The notes under the pieces are model-generated. The model did no database searches. It saw only the letters and a list, made by a program, of their open reading frames with translations, and was not told where the DNA came from. The position numbers and the translations under genes were made by a program. From the IMG/VR virus record IMGVR_UViG_3300008625_000091, positions 1 to 21,048 of that record: a stretch of 21,048 bases of DNA. One strand, 5' to 3'. Shown here piece by piece: positions 14,457-21,048 of the stretch; the first letter of the stretch is position 1, and every line of letters begins with the position of its first letter. Origin of the DNA: a virus.

Positions 14457-14479
14457 TTTGTTTTATTATATATTTAAGC
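14457..14479 (-). promoter_or_regulatory. Late-promoter-like element, copy 2
   Basis: On the minus strand the core is CTTAAATATATAATAAAAC. It differs by one base in 23 from the copy at 4814-4836 and, like it, overlaps the GCT TAA end of the previous gene (here uvsW). It precedes the twelve-gene packaged-protein operon. Position and conservation argue for a promoter of a structural or late class; this has not been tested. Confidence 0.45.
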
Positions 14480-15973
14480 TAATTTTATCTTTTTAACAGT
14501 AAATGGAAAATGTTGCTCTTTATATATTTTTTGTCTTGCTATGCCATGTCTATATAAATGATTCTGCCAATTAAGCGTAGAAAAATTATCTACAAAATCA
14601 ATTATATTTAACATGTCTTTTCCTTTTCTTAATCTTAACCCTCTCCCTATACTCTGTCTTATTATGACTTCTGACTTGAACGATTCTGTAAAGAAAATAT
14701 TATGTATGTTTTTAACTGAAATTCCAGTGCTGAATGTGCCAAAGCTTGCTATTAATATGACGTCATCCCCGTGTTCCATTTTTTCTTTATATGTTTCTCG
14801 AATATCTGCATCAACAGATCCATCGACATAATAAATTGCTTTATCATTTAATTTTCTAAGTTCTTTATATAGTGTTTTCCCATATTCAATTCTATGAAAT
14901 AGCACTAACGTATTTTTTGTCACTTTGCTTATAACATCTGTGACAAAATCTAGCCTCGTATTAGATTGTATTACATAATTCTTTTCAAGTTCAAATACTT
15001 TTTTACTATCATATCCAGATTTTTGCAAAGATTCAAATGAATCTCTTGTTTTTTGAGGTGCATAATTTAAATCTAATACAGATACTTTGCATTTAGAAAC
15101 ATACCCAGAATCTTGCAATGTCTTTGTGTCAATATCTGTTACGACAGGTCCAGCACCGCTCATAAGAGTAAGTCTATCTAAAGTCCCTGGCTTAGGGATC
15201 GTCCCGCTTAGCCCAATAGAATAATCACACGTGCATTTTTCTAAAATCTTTTTAATCGAAATTGCCTTTGCTTTGTGTGTTTCATCTACTATTACAGCGT
15301 TAAATACATCAAAATACTCTTTAGACTTTTTAGTTAAACTTTGATATGTGCCAACTACTACATTGCAATTGTCTTTTATCTTTTTACCTGAATAAATTTG
15401 CTGTATTTCTAAATCTATCTGGCTGTTATCACTATATTCATAAAAATCTTCTGATGCCTGAATAACTAAGCTAACGTTCGGGACTACATATAAAATCTTT
15501 TTAGTTTTCTCAAATTCTAGCAAATACGCAATAACTAAATAAGCAACTAATGTTTTTCCAGATGAGGTAGCCATCTCAGTAAGACACTTCCTATACTTTA
15601 ATATATTAAATGCAGCTTCTATCTGATAATCTCGCGGAGTTAAATTGCTTTCTTTAAGTAAAGTAATTACCCATATTTCAAAATCTTCATATTTAATGTT
15701 TCTATCAAATAACTTATTAATTGAGTCATCAAATTCTATATTAAGCTTAAACTTCTTTGCAATATCTAGAACTTCTTTCCATAAGCCAGCTGGAATGTAT
15801 TTATCATTTTTAAAATAGCTTACATAACCGTCCCATACTCCCTTCTTAACAAGAGGATTAAATCTCCAACTTTCAATTCTTTTAGTTAAAGATACATTAA
15901 GCTGTTCGAGTTCTTGTTCAGTAGCATCGCTAACTATTAGAATCTTTTTATTTCCGTTTAGTGATAATTTCAT
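14474..15973 (-). CDS. uvsW: UvsW-like recombination and branch-migration helicase
   Basis: A 499-residue superfamily 2 helicase, close to the roughly 500 residues of T4 UvsW, which unwinds R-loops and branched DNA and drives the switch from origin- to recombination-dependent replication. Helicase motifs in order: PRDYQIEAA (Q-like, 113-121), Walker A ATSSGKT (135-141), LYVVPN (Ia), GTYQSL (Ib), Walker B DETH (230-233), SGT (256-258), TLVLFHR (IV) and RQSIGRGLRLRKG (VI, from 439). The N-terminal 110 residues, with the W-D-G-Y pattern, match the UvsW substrate-recognition domain. It follows uvsY closely, and the two cooperate in T4 recombination. Its ATG comes 3 bases after the uvsY stop with no ribosome-binding site, so translation is probably coupled. 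Confidence 0.9.
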   Translation of the reverse strand: MKLSLNGNKKILIVSDATEQELEQLNVSLTKRIESWRFNPLVKKGVWDGYVSYFKNDKYIPAGLWKEVLDIAKKFKLNIEFDDSINKLFDRNIKYEDFEIWVITLLKESNLTPRDYQIEAAFNILKYRKCLTEMATSSGKTLVAYLVIAYLLEFEKTKKILYVVPNVSLVIQASEDFYEYSDNSQIDLEIQQIYSGKKIKDNCNVVVGTYQSLTKKSKEYFDVFNAVIVDETHKAKAISIKKILEKCTCDYSIGLSGTIPKPGTLDRLTLMSGAGPVVTDIDTKTLQDSGYVSKCKVSVLDLNYAPQKTRDSFESLQKSGYDSKKVFELEKNYVIQSNTRLDFVTDVISKVTKNTLVLFHRIEYGKTLYKELRKLNDKAIYYVDGSVDADIRETYKEKMEHGDDVILIASFGTFSTGISVKNIHNIFFTESFKSEVIIRQSIGRGLRLRKGKDMLNIIDFVDNFSTLNWQNHLYRHGIARQKIYKEQHFPFTVKKIKLA

Positions 15974-15976
15974 ACA

Positions 15977-16405
15977 TTATATATTTTCTAGGTCTACTCT
16001 AACTTTAGCAGCCCATCCCATTTTATCAAGCGTCTGTATACATTCTTTGAAAAATTCAAGCTGAGAATCTAGTAATTGTATTTGCATGATTTCTATCGCC
16101 AAATCAGATTTTAACATCATATTTTTTTGTTTGTCAGACCATTTGTAGTCGTTTTTATAATATGATATATATTTATGCTTTTGAAGTACATTGTATGACT
16201 TTTTGTTTTTAAAAATCGTGGAGTTCAAGTCTGCTACTTCTTCTACTAGCATTTGTCTATATGAAAGCATTAGTGCGATATCATCTTCTAGCTTTTCAAC
16301 ATTACGAATACCTTTAATTATTTCACGAATTCTGCTGGTCCACTCGCTTCTTTTAGAAGAAAGAAACTTTTCTAAATCTTCTAGTTTTTTCTCTTTATCA
16401 TTCAT
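15977..16405 (-). CDS. uvsY: UvsY-like recombination mediator
   Basis: Probably the mediator that loads the UvsX recombinase onto gp32-coated single-stranded DNA. Starting at 16405 it has 142 residues (T4 UvsY has 137). That ATG overlaps the upstream stop as TAATG and has AAGGGA about 9 bases before it, so an in-frame start 11 codons earlier is less likely. The sequence is charged and helical throughout. The C-terminal part resembles T4 UvsY in pattern: a polar stretch (YKWSDKQKNMMLKSD), then a helix with QIQLLDSQLEFFKECIQTLD, and an end KMGWAAKVRVDLENI comparable to the KSRGFAIKHIQDMRAFE end of UvsY. Position between gp32/primase and UvsW fits. The similarity is modest and judged by eye. Confidence 0.65.
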   Translation of the reverse strand: MNDKEKKLEDLEKFLSSKRSEWTSRIREIIKGIRNVEKLEDDIALMLSYRQMLVEEVADLNSTIFKNKKSYNVLQKHKYISYYKNDYKWSDKQKNMMLKSDLAIEIMQIQLLDSQLEFFKECIQTLDKMGWAAKVRVDLENI

Positions 16406-16611
16406 TAAAACAAATCCCTTTTGCTCTTCTTTTTCCAATGCTTAAATACTTTTACTTTTTTTCTTTTAGGCTTTTCAATTTTTAAAACGGGCAGTTCTAT
16501 TTCCTTTGTATCTTCAAGCTTTAAGTCAATCAGTAACTTATTCTTTCGCTCGTCTAAAATTGAATCTCTTAAAAATTCTTCTATTTCTTTATCAATCATA
16601 TAATTATACAT
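16405..16611 (-). CDS. Small basic protein between primase and UvsY, function unknown
   Basis: A 68-residue protein I do not recognise. The first half is acidic and helical (IDKEIEEFLRDSILDERKNK). The second half is strongly basic (EKPKRKKVKVFKHWKKKSKR), as expected of a nucleic-acid-binding tail. Two starts are possible: ATG at 16611, overlapping the primase stop by 8 bases, or ATG at 16599, 4 bases after it. Neither has a ribosome-binding site. Its stop overlaps the UvsY start (TAATG), which supports a real coupled gene in the replication run. It may be an accessory factor for primase or recombination; that is a guess from context. Confidence 0.6.
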   Translation of the reverse strand: MYNYMIDKEIEEFLRDSILDERKNKLLIDLKLEDTKEIELPVLKIEKPKRKKVKVFKHWKKKSKRDLF

Positions 16612-17671
16612 AAATCATATCCAAACTTTCGTTTGAGAAATACTTTTCAATATGTCTATGTGCATTTATTTTGTTTTTATAACATATCATCATTAAATCG
16701 TTCAAATCCTTGATATTATATTTATATAAATTATAATCATCAATTAACTTTTTCCATAAAAAAACGTGCTTTCCTGCTTTTAACTTTTCAAGCATAATGC
16801 GCTTACCTACTTCATCGTTATCAAATAAATATCTGACTGTACTTAGCTCGTCAAATTCTATAGTATTTCTACCAGCTGTGGTTAGACCTAATGAGTTATA
16901 TAAAAACTTTGCATCTAATGGCCCTTCAAACAAAGTAAAAGATTTTGAAAAGTCAATAGTCCCAATACCAAACAATGTTGATAACTTATTAATGTTTTTT
17001 ACTTCTTCAGCTTCTTCTGTTAAATGCATTGAATCTAGCTTACAGTTGTTTATAATTTTTTCAAGATTAAATGTCATATACTTGTTTGGCCCGCCTTTCA
17101 TATCTCTAATTTGGAAAGATACTACATCTCCAGTAGGCAAAAGATTTAATATATACAACTTATCATACTTTTCAGAATACAAAAATGACTGGGAGAATAT
17201 ATGTATAAGTCTTTTTTTAAGATACGGATAGATTGTGCTATTTTGTGAAATTGGATAGCATTTAAACTTGTCTTGAATTTTACTTATTGGGACTGCATAT
17301 CTTTTAAGTTTCTCAAATAGTTCAAATTCTAAAACTTCTGCTTGTTTTCCAAAACTGGCATTTGCTTTAATATAATCTAAAACATTTAATGTTGTGTTTG
17401 GGTCTTTGAATGAAACTGAAAAGTCTTTAAACAATCTATATATGTCTGTGTGCTTTTCACAGTTATAACAGTGATACTGGAGCGTATCGAAATATAAGTT
17501 GCCTCTTGCTTTATTCTTGTCAATTGCAGAATCCCCGCAATACGGGCATGCAAAGTTTAAACGACCTTGCATGTCCCGCATGCTTTGTTTAGAATGATTA
17601 GAGTGCTGCTCAGTTAAAATTTGATGAATTAAACTTGTTATTTCATCAAATAAACCTGAATTTACCTCCAT
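16604..17671 (-). CDS. 61: DNA primase (T4 gp61-like)
   Basis: Makes RNA primers for lagging-strand synthesis together with the phage helicase (not in this window). At 355 residues it is close to T4 gp61 (342). The N-terminal zinc-binding domain has CPYCGDS (Cys42, Cys45) and YHCYNC (Cys68, Cys71), the zinc ribbon that recognises the priming site. The catalytic TOPRIM domain has LFEGPLDAKF (Glu249) and YLFDNDEVGK (Asp284/Asp286), followed by IKDLNDLM, a common C-terminal TOPRIM element. AAGG lies about 8 bases before the start. It comes 10 bases after gp32 and is followed, with overlap, by the small basic gene. The assignment is firm. Confidence 0.9.
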   Translation of the reverse strand: MEVNSGLFDEITSLIHQILTEQHSNHSKQSMRDMQGRLNFACPYCGDSAIDKNKARGNLYFDTLQYHCYNCEKHTDIYRLFKDFSVSFKDPNTTLNVLDYIKANASFGKQAEVLEFELFEKLKRYAVPISKIQDKFKCYPISQNSTIYPYLKKRLIHIFSQSFLYSEKYDKLYILNLLPTGDVVSFQIRDMKGGPNKYMTFNLEKIINNCKLDSMHLTEEAEEVKNINKLSTLFGIGTIDFSKSFTLFEGPLDAKFLYNSLGLTTAGRNTIEFDELSTVRYLFDNDEVGKRIMLEKLKAGKHVFLWKKLIDDYNLYKYNIKDLNDLMMICYKNKINAHRHIEKYFSNESLDMIYV

Positions 17672-17681
17672 TAGTTATACC

Positions 17682-18596
17682 TTAAATATCTAAGTTATTA
17701 AGGAAATCATCAAGAGCTTCGTCGCCTGTATCTTTATTGGTATCACCAGCTACTTCTGTATCAGTCGGCTGTTCATCATTTACTAAAGATGTCGCTACTT
17801 GTTTTTCTTCAACTACTGGAGCAGATGTGGATGTGATATACTCCCCAGGACTTCTATACTGGTTTAAGCATGTATTTACCCAGTCATGTGTTTCATCATC
17901 CCATTCTTTATACTCGAATACAGAGACGTTTGGTGTATTATCAGTCAAATGCGTTCTAATAAGATCCATACTTTCTGTGTTGCGTTCCATTTCTACATCA
18001 TCAATAGCAATTGGAGATGTTGAGTTAGAAAACTTACTTGAATCATAATTATTAAAATCGCCCTGTCTTGTGATAATTAACTCAAAGTTCTTTCCATCAA
18101 AAAGATCAAAAATTTGAGTAGCTTCACCAAATGCAGGTTTTAATTCTTCATCAAGTTTTTGCTTAATCTTGTAACCAAATTTAAAAACCTTCAATGTACC
18201 TTCTAAATCAGGATTCTGTGGGTCTTTAATAACTTGAACAATGCCATAAAACTGTTCTCTGCGCTTAAGCTTTTCGCTATTCTTGCGGTCTACTGCAGAT
18301 TCAGATTTACGAAGCTTAAAAAACAACTTTGCAATTGGATCTTCTTTATTAACAGTGCCTGGTGAATCTATAAGTTTGCCATCACCATTTTGATCTGTCA
18401 GCCAATATACCCATTTATGAATTAATGGATTTGTAGGATTGTTTATGTTTGGGATGAATCTGATTAGTGCTTTATAAACGCCATCTTTCCCATCTAGTGC
18501 ATTGGGTTTATAAATATCAGATTGTGTCTTTTCTCGTTTATGCATTTCAATATCGTCTACGCCGATATTAAAAATGTCTAGTTCGTTCTTTGCCAT
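17682..18596 (-). CDS. 32: Single-stranded DNA-binding protein (T4 gp32-like), apparently zinc-free
   Basis: Coats single-stranded DNA in replication, repair and recombination and contacts polymerase, primase and recombination proteins. At 304 residues it is near T4 gp32 (301). The N-terminal part is charged; the core contains YKALIRFIPNINNPTNPLIH and KWVYWLTDQNGDGKLIDSPG, the aromatic and basic pattern typical of gp32. LKVFKFGYKI and FELIITRQGDFNNYDSSKF follow. The tail is acidic (DTGDEALDDFLNNLDI), the protein-interaction end of gp32. The T4 zinc ligands (three Cys and one His in the core) are absent; the only cysteine is near the C-terminus (NTCLNQY). AGAGG lies about 7 bases before the start. 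It heads the replication run behind a roughly 60-base leader. Confidence 0.9.
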   Translation of the reverse strand: MAKNELDIFNIGVDDIEMHKREKTQSDIYKPNALDGKDGVYKALIRFIPNINNPTNPLIHKWVYWLTDQNGDGKLIDSPGTVNKEDPIAKLFFKLRKSESAVDRKNSEKLKRREQFYGIVQVIKDPQNPDLEGTLKVFKFGYKIKQKLDEELKPAFGEATQIFDLFDGKNFELIITRQGDFNNYDSSKFSNSTSPIAIDDVEMERNTESMDLIRTHLTDNTPNVSVFEYKEWDDETHDWVNTCLNQYRSPGEYITSTSAPVVEEKQVATSLVNDEQPTDTEVAGDTNKDTGDEALDDFLNNLDI

Positions 18597-18659
18597 TTTA
18601 TTGCCTCTTAACTTCTTTGTTTTGTTTATTGCCTGTAAAGTGCCTATTAGCTCTTTAAC

Positions 18660-18697
18660 AATTATTATATTAAATAATGATTATTTGTTTATGTATT
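18660..18697 (-). promoter_or_regulatory. Conserved promoter-like element upstream of gp32, copy 2
   Basis: The minus-strand core is ATTATTTAATATAATAATT, one base different from the copy upstream of dut (3611-3650), with TATAAT and the same ATAAACAA box about 17 bases upstream of it. It lies in the 100-base gap between the RuvC-like gene and gp32, the longest gene-free stretch here. A start about 60 bases before the gp32 ATG would leave an A-rich leader with no clear secondary structure. T4 gp32 represses its own mRNA through its leader, so this leader is a natural place for similar control; that is inference. Confidence 0.55.
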
Positions 18698-19359
18698 TAA
18701 TCTTTTAATCTAATTCCTGCATTAATAACCAAGTATGAATCAACTAAGTCATCTAATGGTGCATAGACTTTCTTACCTATTTCTAATTCTTTTGCAAAGT
18801 TATAAAAATCTGACTTCACTATATCTTTATCACCTAGTCTATTCTCTGAAAAGACATCCCATAATTCTCTTTTATTATATCTCCCATGACCTGCTTGTTT
18901 CTTAATAGTAGTAGGAGCAAGAACTATCATAGAATCTTCTGCATATATGAATTCCAATATTATCATGTTTTTTAAGATTGTGGTAGCTCCTACAATGTCT
19001 ATCAAATTATTTGTTTGACTTCCATAGCTATATCCTTCAAATATAAAGTGTAAACTTGTATCATCTGTCCTCTGTCCAATTGCAAACTTAAGATGTTTTA
19101 ATATGAGTAATGCATTATCTGTGTAAAGCCTGAGTTTCTCAAATTCTGAACGCAATACTTTCTTTTTAATATCTCTTGAAATTAATTCTATAACCTCAAC
19201 ATCTGCTAATGTAGAAAGTTCTTCAATGACTTTAATCTCTTTCTTTGTGTGTTTTTTATCAAGTGAAATAAAGCTTAACCACTTATACGTGTTATCTTTA
19301 TAAATACAAATGCCTGGGCTTTTAAGACTAAAGTCTATGCCTATGAAAATGTCTTTCAA
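18697..19359 (-). CDS. RuvC-like Holliday-junction resolvase (RNase H fold)
   Basis: A 220-residue nuclease of the RuvC/RNase H-like superfamily, expected to cut branched DNA before packaging and during recombination. The four acidic residues are in place: Asp9 in FIGIDFSLKSPG, Glu108 in FIFEGYSYGSQ, and two of Asp203/Asp204/Asp207 in APLDDLVDSYLV. LAPTTIKKQAGHGRYNKREL (148-167) matches the P-x-x-x-K...G-x-G-x-x-x-K region of RuvC-type phage resolvases. T4 uses the unrelated endonuclease VII (gp49) for this job, so this may be the functional substitute. It begins one base after the preceding small gene and ends just before the gp32 promoter-like element. Confidence 0.8.
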   Translation of the reverse strand: MKDIFIGIDFSLKSPGICIYKDNTYKWLSFISLDKKHTKKEIKVIEELSTLADVEVIELISRDIKKKVLRSEFEKLRLYTDNALLILKHLKFAIGQRTDDTSLHFIFEGYSYGSQTNNLIDIVGATTILKNMIILEFIYAEDSMIVLAPTTIKKQAGHGRYNKRELWDVFSENRLGDKDIVKSDFYNFAKELEIGKKVYAPLDDLVDSYLVINAGIRLKD

Positions 19360-19698
19360 TTAATGGTTTTTTCTTGCCCATTCGTCCATTTTACCTAAAT
19401 CAACGTTTTTATATTTATTTGTATACTTCATAGAATAGCAAAACATTGCAATCCAATTATAATCCCAAGCATCTTTTAATTTATTATCTTTTACAAATTT
19501 AGTAATCCATATTTGTAAATCTTTATTTTCTATTTTTTTCTTATCAACACCTTTATTTGCAACTAAAAATTTATCAGATTGCTTTTCTGGAGAATCTACA
19601 CCATACCAATATCTATGCTTAGTGTTTATTGCAATGTTGCCTTCATTCAAGCTTTGAATTTCTTCTCTAATTATTTTTTGTAATTCTGATGTTTTCAT
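19360..19698 (-). CDS. Tag B protein, function unknown
   Basis: A 112-residue protein that begins MKTSELQKIIREEIQSLNE, followed by Gly, the clearest tag B leader with a gp21-like L-N-E site. It lies outside the main packaged-protein operon. The body is basic and Trp/Tyr-rich (HRYWYGVDSPEKQ, then DLQIWITKFVKDNKLKDAWD, then YNWIAMFCYSMKYTNKYKNV), probably a small helical domain. No family is recognised. An A/T-only stretch of about 20 bases precedes the ATG, similar to that before the tag B gene at 12411. It sits between the glycine-zipper protein and the RuvC-like gene. Confidence 0.6.
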   Translation of the reverse strand: MKTSELQKIIREEIQSLNEGNIAINTKHRYWYGVDSPEKQSDKFLVANKGVDKKKIENKDLQIWITKFVKDNKLKDAWDYNWIAMFCYSMKYTNKYKNVDLGKMDEWARKNH

Positions 19699-19709
19699 TT
19701 TATCTTATT

Positions 19710-20087
19710 TTATTTTTTCTTACCTAAACTATTTCCAATTGCCGCACCAAGAGCTGCCCCTACAAGTCTTGAAGTCAATAAGTCATATAAAACTCCTTTA
19801 CTAATTCCTAAGACTTTTGCAATAAGCTTTCCTACACTCTTGCCAAATGCAAATCCGGTAAGTCCACCAAATATACCACCAAGTATGCCTTCATTTGTCA
19901 TTTCTTCATTAAGATCCGCGAGTGTTTTTCCTTTATCTAAGTACTCTTCAACAAACGCATCGATTGCTGCATCAACTTCAGCTTCTTCTTCTTCAGTTAA
20001 TTCTGACTTGAGATTTTCATTAAGCGATTCAACTTCAGCTTCTGAAATTTTATCTTCCTTTTCTATAAATTCTAAAAATGTTTCCAT
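19710..20087 (-). CDS. Acidic leader plus glycine-zipper protein, possible membrane-active internal protein
   Basis: A 125-residue protein in two halves. Residues 1-67 are very acidic, starting METFLEFIEKE (tag A-like), with several L-x-E sites (SLNE, ELTE, DLNE) and ending MTNE before GILGG. Residues 68-125 are hydrophobic and glycine-rich (GILGGIFGGLTGFAFGKSVG and LVGAALGAAIGNSLGKKK), a glycine-zipper pattern seen in membrane-inserting proteins. Similar proteins occur, as far as I recall, in marine T4-like phages without a known role. Removal of the acidic part by the prohead protease would release a membrane-active peptide, suggesting a role in DNA entry; this is inference. It follows the MscS-like gene by 3 bases. 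Confidence 0.6.
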   Translation of the reverse strand: METFLEFIEKEDKISEAEVESLNENLKSELTEEEEAEVDAAIDAFVEEYLDKGKTLADLNEEMTNEGILGGIFGGLTGFAFGKSVGKLIAKVLGISKGVLYDLLTSRLVGAALGAAIGNSLGKKK

Positions 20088-20090
20088 AAA

Positions 20091-20450
20091 TTATATATTA
20101 TCTTTTTTATGTTTGTTTCTCATTTCTATATATTTTTGTCTATACTCAGTATTTGGTAATTTTTTCTCCAGTGTTAAAGACTTTAATCTTGTATTTTTAA
20201 CTACCATCTTTGTATTTTCTTCAACCATATAAAAAACTGTCTTTCTTAAAGTAACTCTAATAATTCTGGCTTCTCTGCCATTTACATATATTACATCATC
20301 ATTATTAAAATCATTTCCAATAAAAATGCCTAACGCCTCTATCATTTCTGTTATAGTGTTTCTAAATATAGAAAGAGTAAAAAATGCAAGTGCCATCCAG
20401 CCATATTTACCTATAAGCTCAGTTGTTATTTCTTGTACTACATCTTCCAC
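20091..20450 (-). CDS. Small membrane protein with MscS-like beta domain
   Basis: A 119-residue protein with a GTG start that shares one base with the tail-tube gene's stop (TAGTG) and has GGAG 8 bases upstream. A hydrophobic segment (WMALAFFTLSIF, 18-29) is followed by an amphipathic helix and then a small beta domain: IGNDFNNDDVIYVNGREARI, VTLRKTVFYM and VVKNTRL (44-90). The order (N/G-D-x-V-x-V-x-G then I-x-V-x-x-R-x-T then x-V-x-N) is that of the MscS mechanosensitive-channel beta domain. It has only one clear membrane helix against three or more in MscS, so it is not a full channel by itself. Position after a tail gene suggests a virion or infection-stage role. Confidence 0.6.
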   Translation of the reverse strand: MEDVVQEITTELIGKYGWMALAFFTLSIFRNTITEMIEALGIFIGNDFNNDDVIYVNGREARIIRVTLRKTVFYMVEENTKMVVKNTRLKSLTLEKKLPNTEYRQKYIEMRNKHKKDNI

Positions 20451-20992
20451 TAATCAATCTCCATATTTATTTCCATAATATTATATGTAAAAGAAACATC
20501 AAATGTCTGGAACTCTGCTACATTACTTGCAAAACTTAACTCTAGCTCAGTTAGCATTTTCATAATCGGTTCAATCATTTTGATTGTTACCAATGCATTC
20601 CCTTCTGAATCTTTCATTCTTAATAAAAAATCATCAATATTATTATCTAACACGTAATAATATAAGAGCGTGTCTAGTAATATCCAATAGTTTATATACC
20701 CGTCGACAAGCTGGAATGTCACAGTAAACTCCCTATCAATTAATTGCTGAAGCGGCTGACTTCCCTTAAAGTATGTAACTGTCCCGTCGTTAGTTTGAAC
20801 TTCTGCGGGGTCAAAGCCAAAGCTTGGTATTGATACACTTTGAATTGTATAATTGATAAAATCTATAGTTTTTTCAACTACATTCCCTGGGATTCTGTTT
20901 AAGTAAGACCCATATTTCTCTTCAATTGCTTCTGGAATAAAGTTTCTAGGGAATTTAAAGTCGAACTGATTATTTCTTGCATTTAATAACAT
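20450..20992 (-). CDS. Tail-tube-like virion structural protein
   Basis: A 180-residue protein resembling the tail-tube fold family of T4-like phages (gp19 and relatives). The visible signs are the N-terminal NQFDFKFPRNFIP segment, the strand FTVTFQLVDGYINYWILLDTL (read 109-129 in two parts), and the C-terminal alternating strands LELSFASNVAEFQTFDVSFT and YNIMEINMEID. Length is close to that of gp19 (163). The start at 20992 overlaps the upstream stop (TAATG) and has GGAG 8 bases upstream. It may be the main tube protein or a tube-like baseplate or terminator component; neighbours that would decide this lie beyond the right edge. Confidence 0.6.
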   Translation of the reverse strand: MLLNARNNQFDFKFPRNFIPEAIEEKYGSYLNRIPGNVVEKTIDFINYTIQSVSIPSFGFDPAEVQTNDGTVTYFKGSQPLQQLIDREFTVTFQLVDGYINYWILLDTLLYYYVLDNNIDDFLLRMKDSEGNALVTIKMIEPIMKMLTELELSFASNVAEFQTFDVSFTYNIMEINMEID

Positions 20993-21048
20993 TATTTAAT
21001 CTCCATAGTTGCAAGTTTATCAATAACATTATAAATCTTCGTGACAGT
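20992..21048 (-). CDS. C-terminal end of an unidentified upstream gene
   Basis: Only the last 18 residues (TVTKIYNVIDKLATMEIK) and the TAA stop are in the window. The stop overlaps the ATG of the tail-tube-like gene as TAATG, and the GGAG serving that start lies inside this reading frame. The tight linkage suggests a tail or head gene, but the fragment is too short to assign. Confidence 0.6.
   Translation of the reverse strand, partial: TVTKIYNVIDKLATMEIK

Noticed and set aside
15977-16438. Longer UvsY start 11 codons upstream
   Set aside because: It would overlap the preceding gene by 34 bases, while ATG at 16405 overlaps the stop as TAATG like most junctions here and gives a length close to T4 UvsY.
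18597-18696. Intrinsic terminator in the gap after the RuvC-like gene
   Set aside because: No GC-rich hairpin followed by a run of T was found on the minus strand; the AT-rich dyads there fit the promoter-like element better.
20088-20104. ATATATAAT stretch before the glycine-zipper gene as another late-type element
   Set aside because: It matches the 23-base element only weakly, lies in the coding end of the previous gene and almost touches the start codon.
1-21048. tRNA genes, integrase, attachment sites or insertion sequences
   Set aside because: Reading both strands showed no cloverleaf-like sequence with TTCGANNC arms, no recombinase or transposase motifs and no flanking direct repeats.

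Overview
This window is a piece of an AT-rich, tailed, T4-like (myovirus-type) bacteriophage genome. All recognisable genes lie on the minus strand, so transcription runs from the right end to the left. The evidence is a T4-style replication and recombination set: family B DNA polymerase (gp43, cut by the left edge), gp32 single-stranded DNA-binding protein, gp61-like primase, UvsY and UvsW. With these come a tail-tube-like protein, a GTA-type holin, dUTPase and a cobalamin-dependent class II ribonucleotide reductase. The host cannot be read from the sequence. The AT-rich, marine-T4-like gene content suggests an aquatic bacterium, and the class II reductase implies access to cobalamin. Several starts have Shine-Dalgarno-like sites (GGAG, GAGG, AAGGA); many others rely on stop-start overlaps.

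Layout in transcription order (right to left). (1) 21048-18697: end of an unidentified gene, a tail-tube-like protein, an MscS-like membrane protein, an acidic glycine-zipper protein, a small tagged protein and a RuvC-like resolvase. (2) 18596-14474: gp32, primase, a small basic protein, UvsY and UvsW, preceded by a conserved promoter-like element at 18660-18697. (3) 14441-4831: twelve tightly coupled genes (gaps of 10 bases or fewer, mostly ATGA or TAATG overlaps). They encode an acidic core-like protein, two ligase-like nucleotidyltransferase proteins (one fused to a possible PD-(D/E)XK nuclease), two zincins, an NMNAT-like adenylyltransferase, two pol-beta-fold nucleotidyltransferases, a DEDDh exonuclease and three unknowns. 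(4) 4804-3653: a small unknown, a DUF3008/zinc-ribbon protein and a holin. (5) 3598-1: dUTPase, class II ribonucleotide reductase and DNA polymerase, preceded by a second copy of the element in (2).

The most striking feature is block 3. Nearly every protein there begins with one of two short N-terminal tags. Tag A resembles the T4 capsid-targeting sequence of the internal proteins (MKTYQEFIAE): a lysine/aromatic start, F/Y-x-x-F/Y, then I/L-x-E. Tag B is a basic ELRKLIRxE helix that also ends in L/I-x-E. L/I-x-E is the cleavage rule of the T4 prohead protease gp21. The inference is that this operon makes a set of enzymes that are packaged in the head, trimmed during maturation and injected with the DNA. 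Two proteins carry an internal tag copy, as if they were fusions or polyproteins.

Two pairs of near-identical non-coding elements fit this division. One pair precedes the two replication/nucleotide operons (3611-3650 and 18660-18697). The other precedes the packaged-protein operon and the holin operon (14457-14479 and 4814-4836). These look like middle/early-type and late-type promoters. No tRNA, rRNA, CRISPR array, insertion sequence or integrase was seen, and no stretch longer than about 100 bases lacks a gene.
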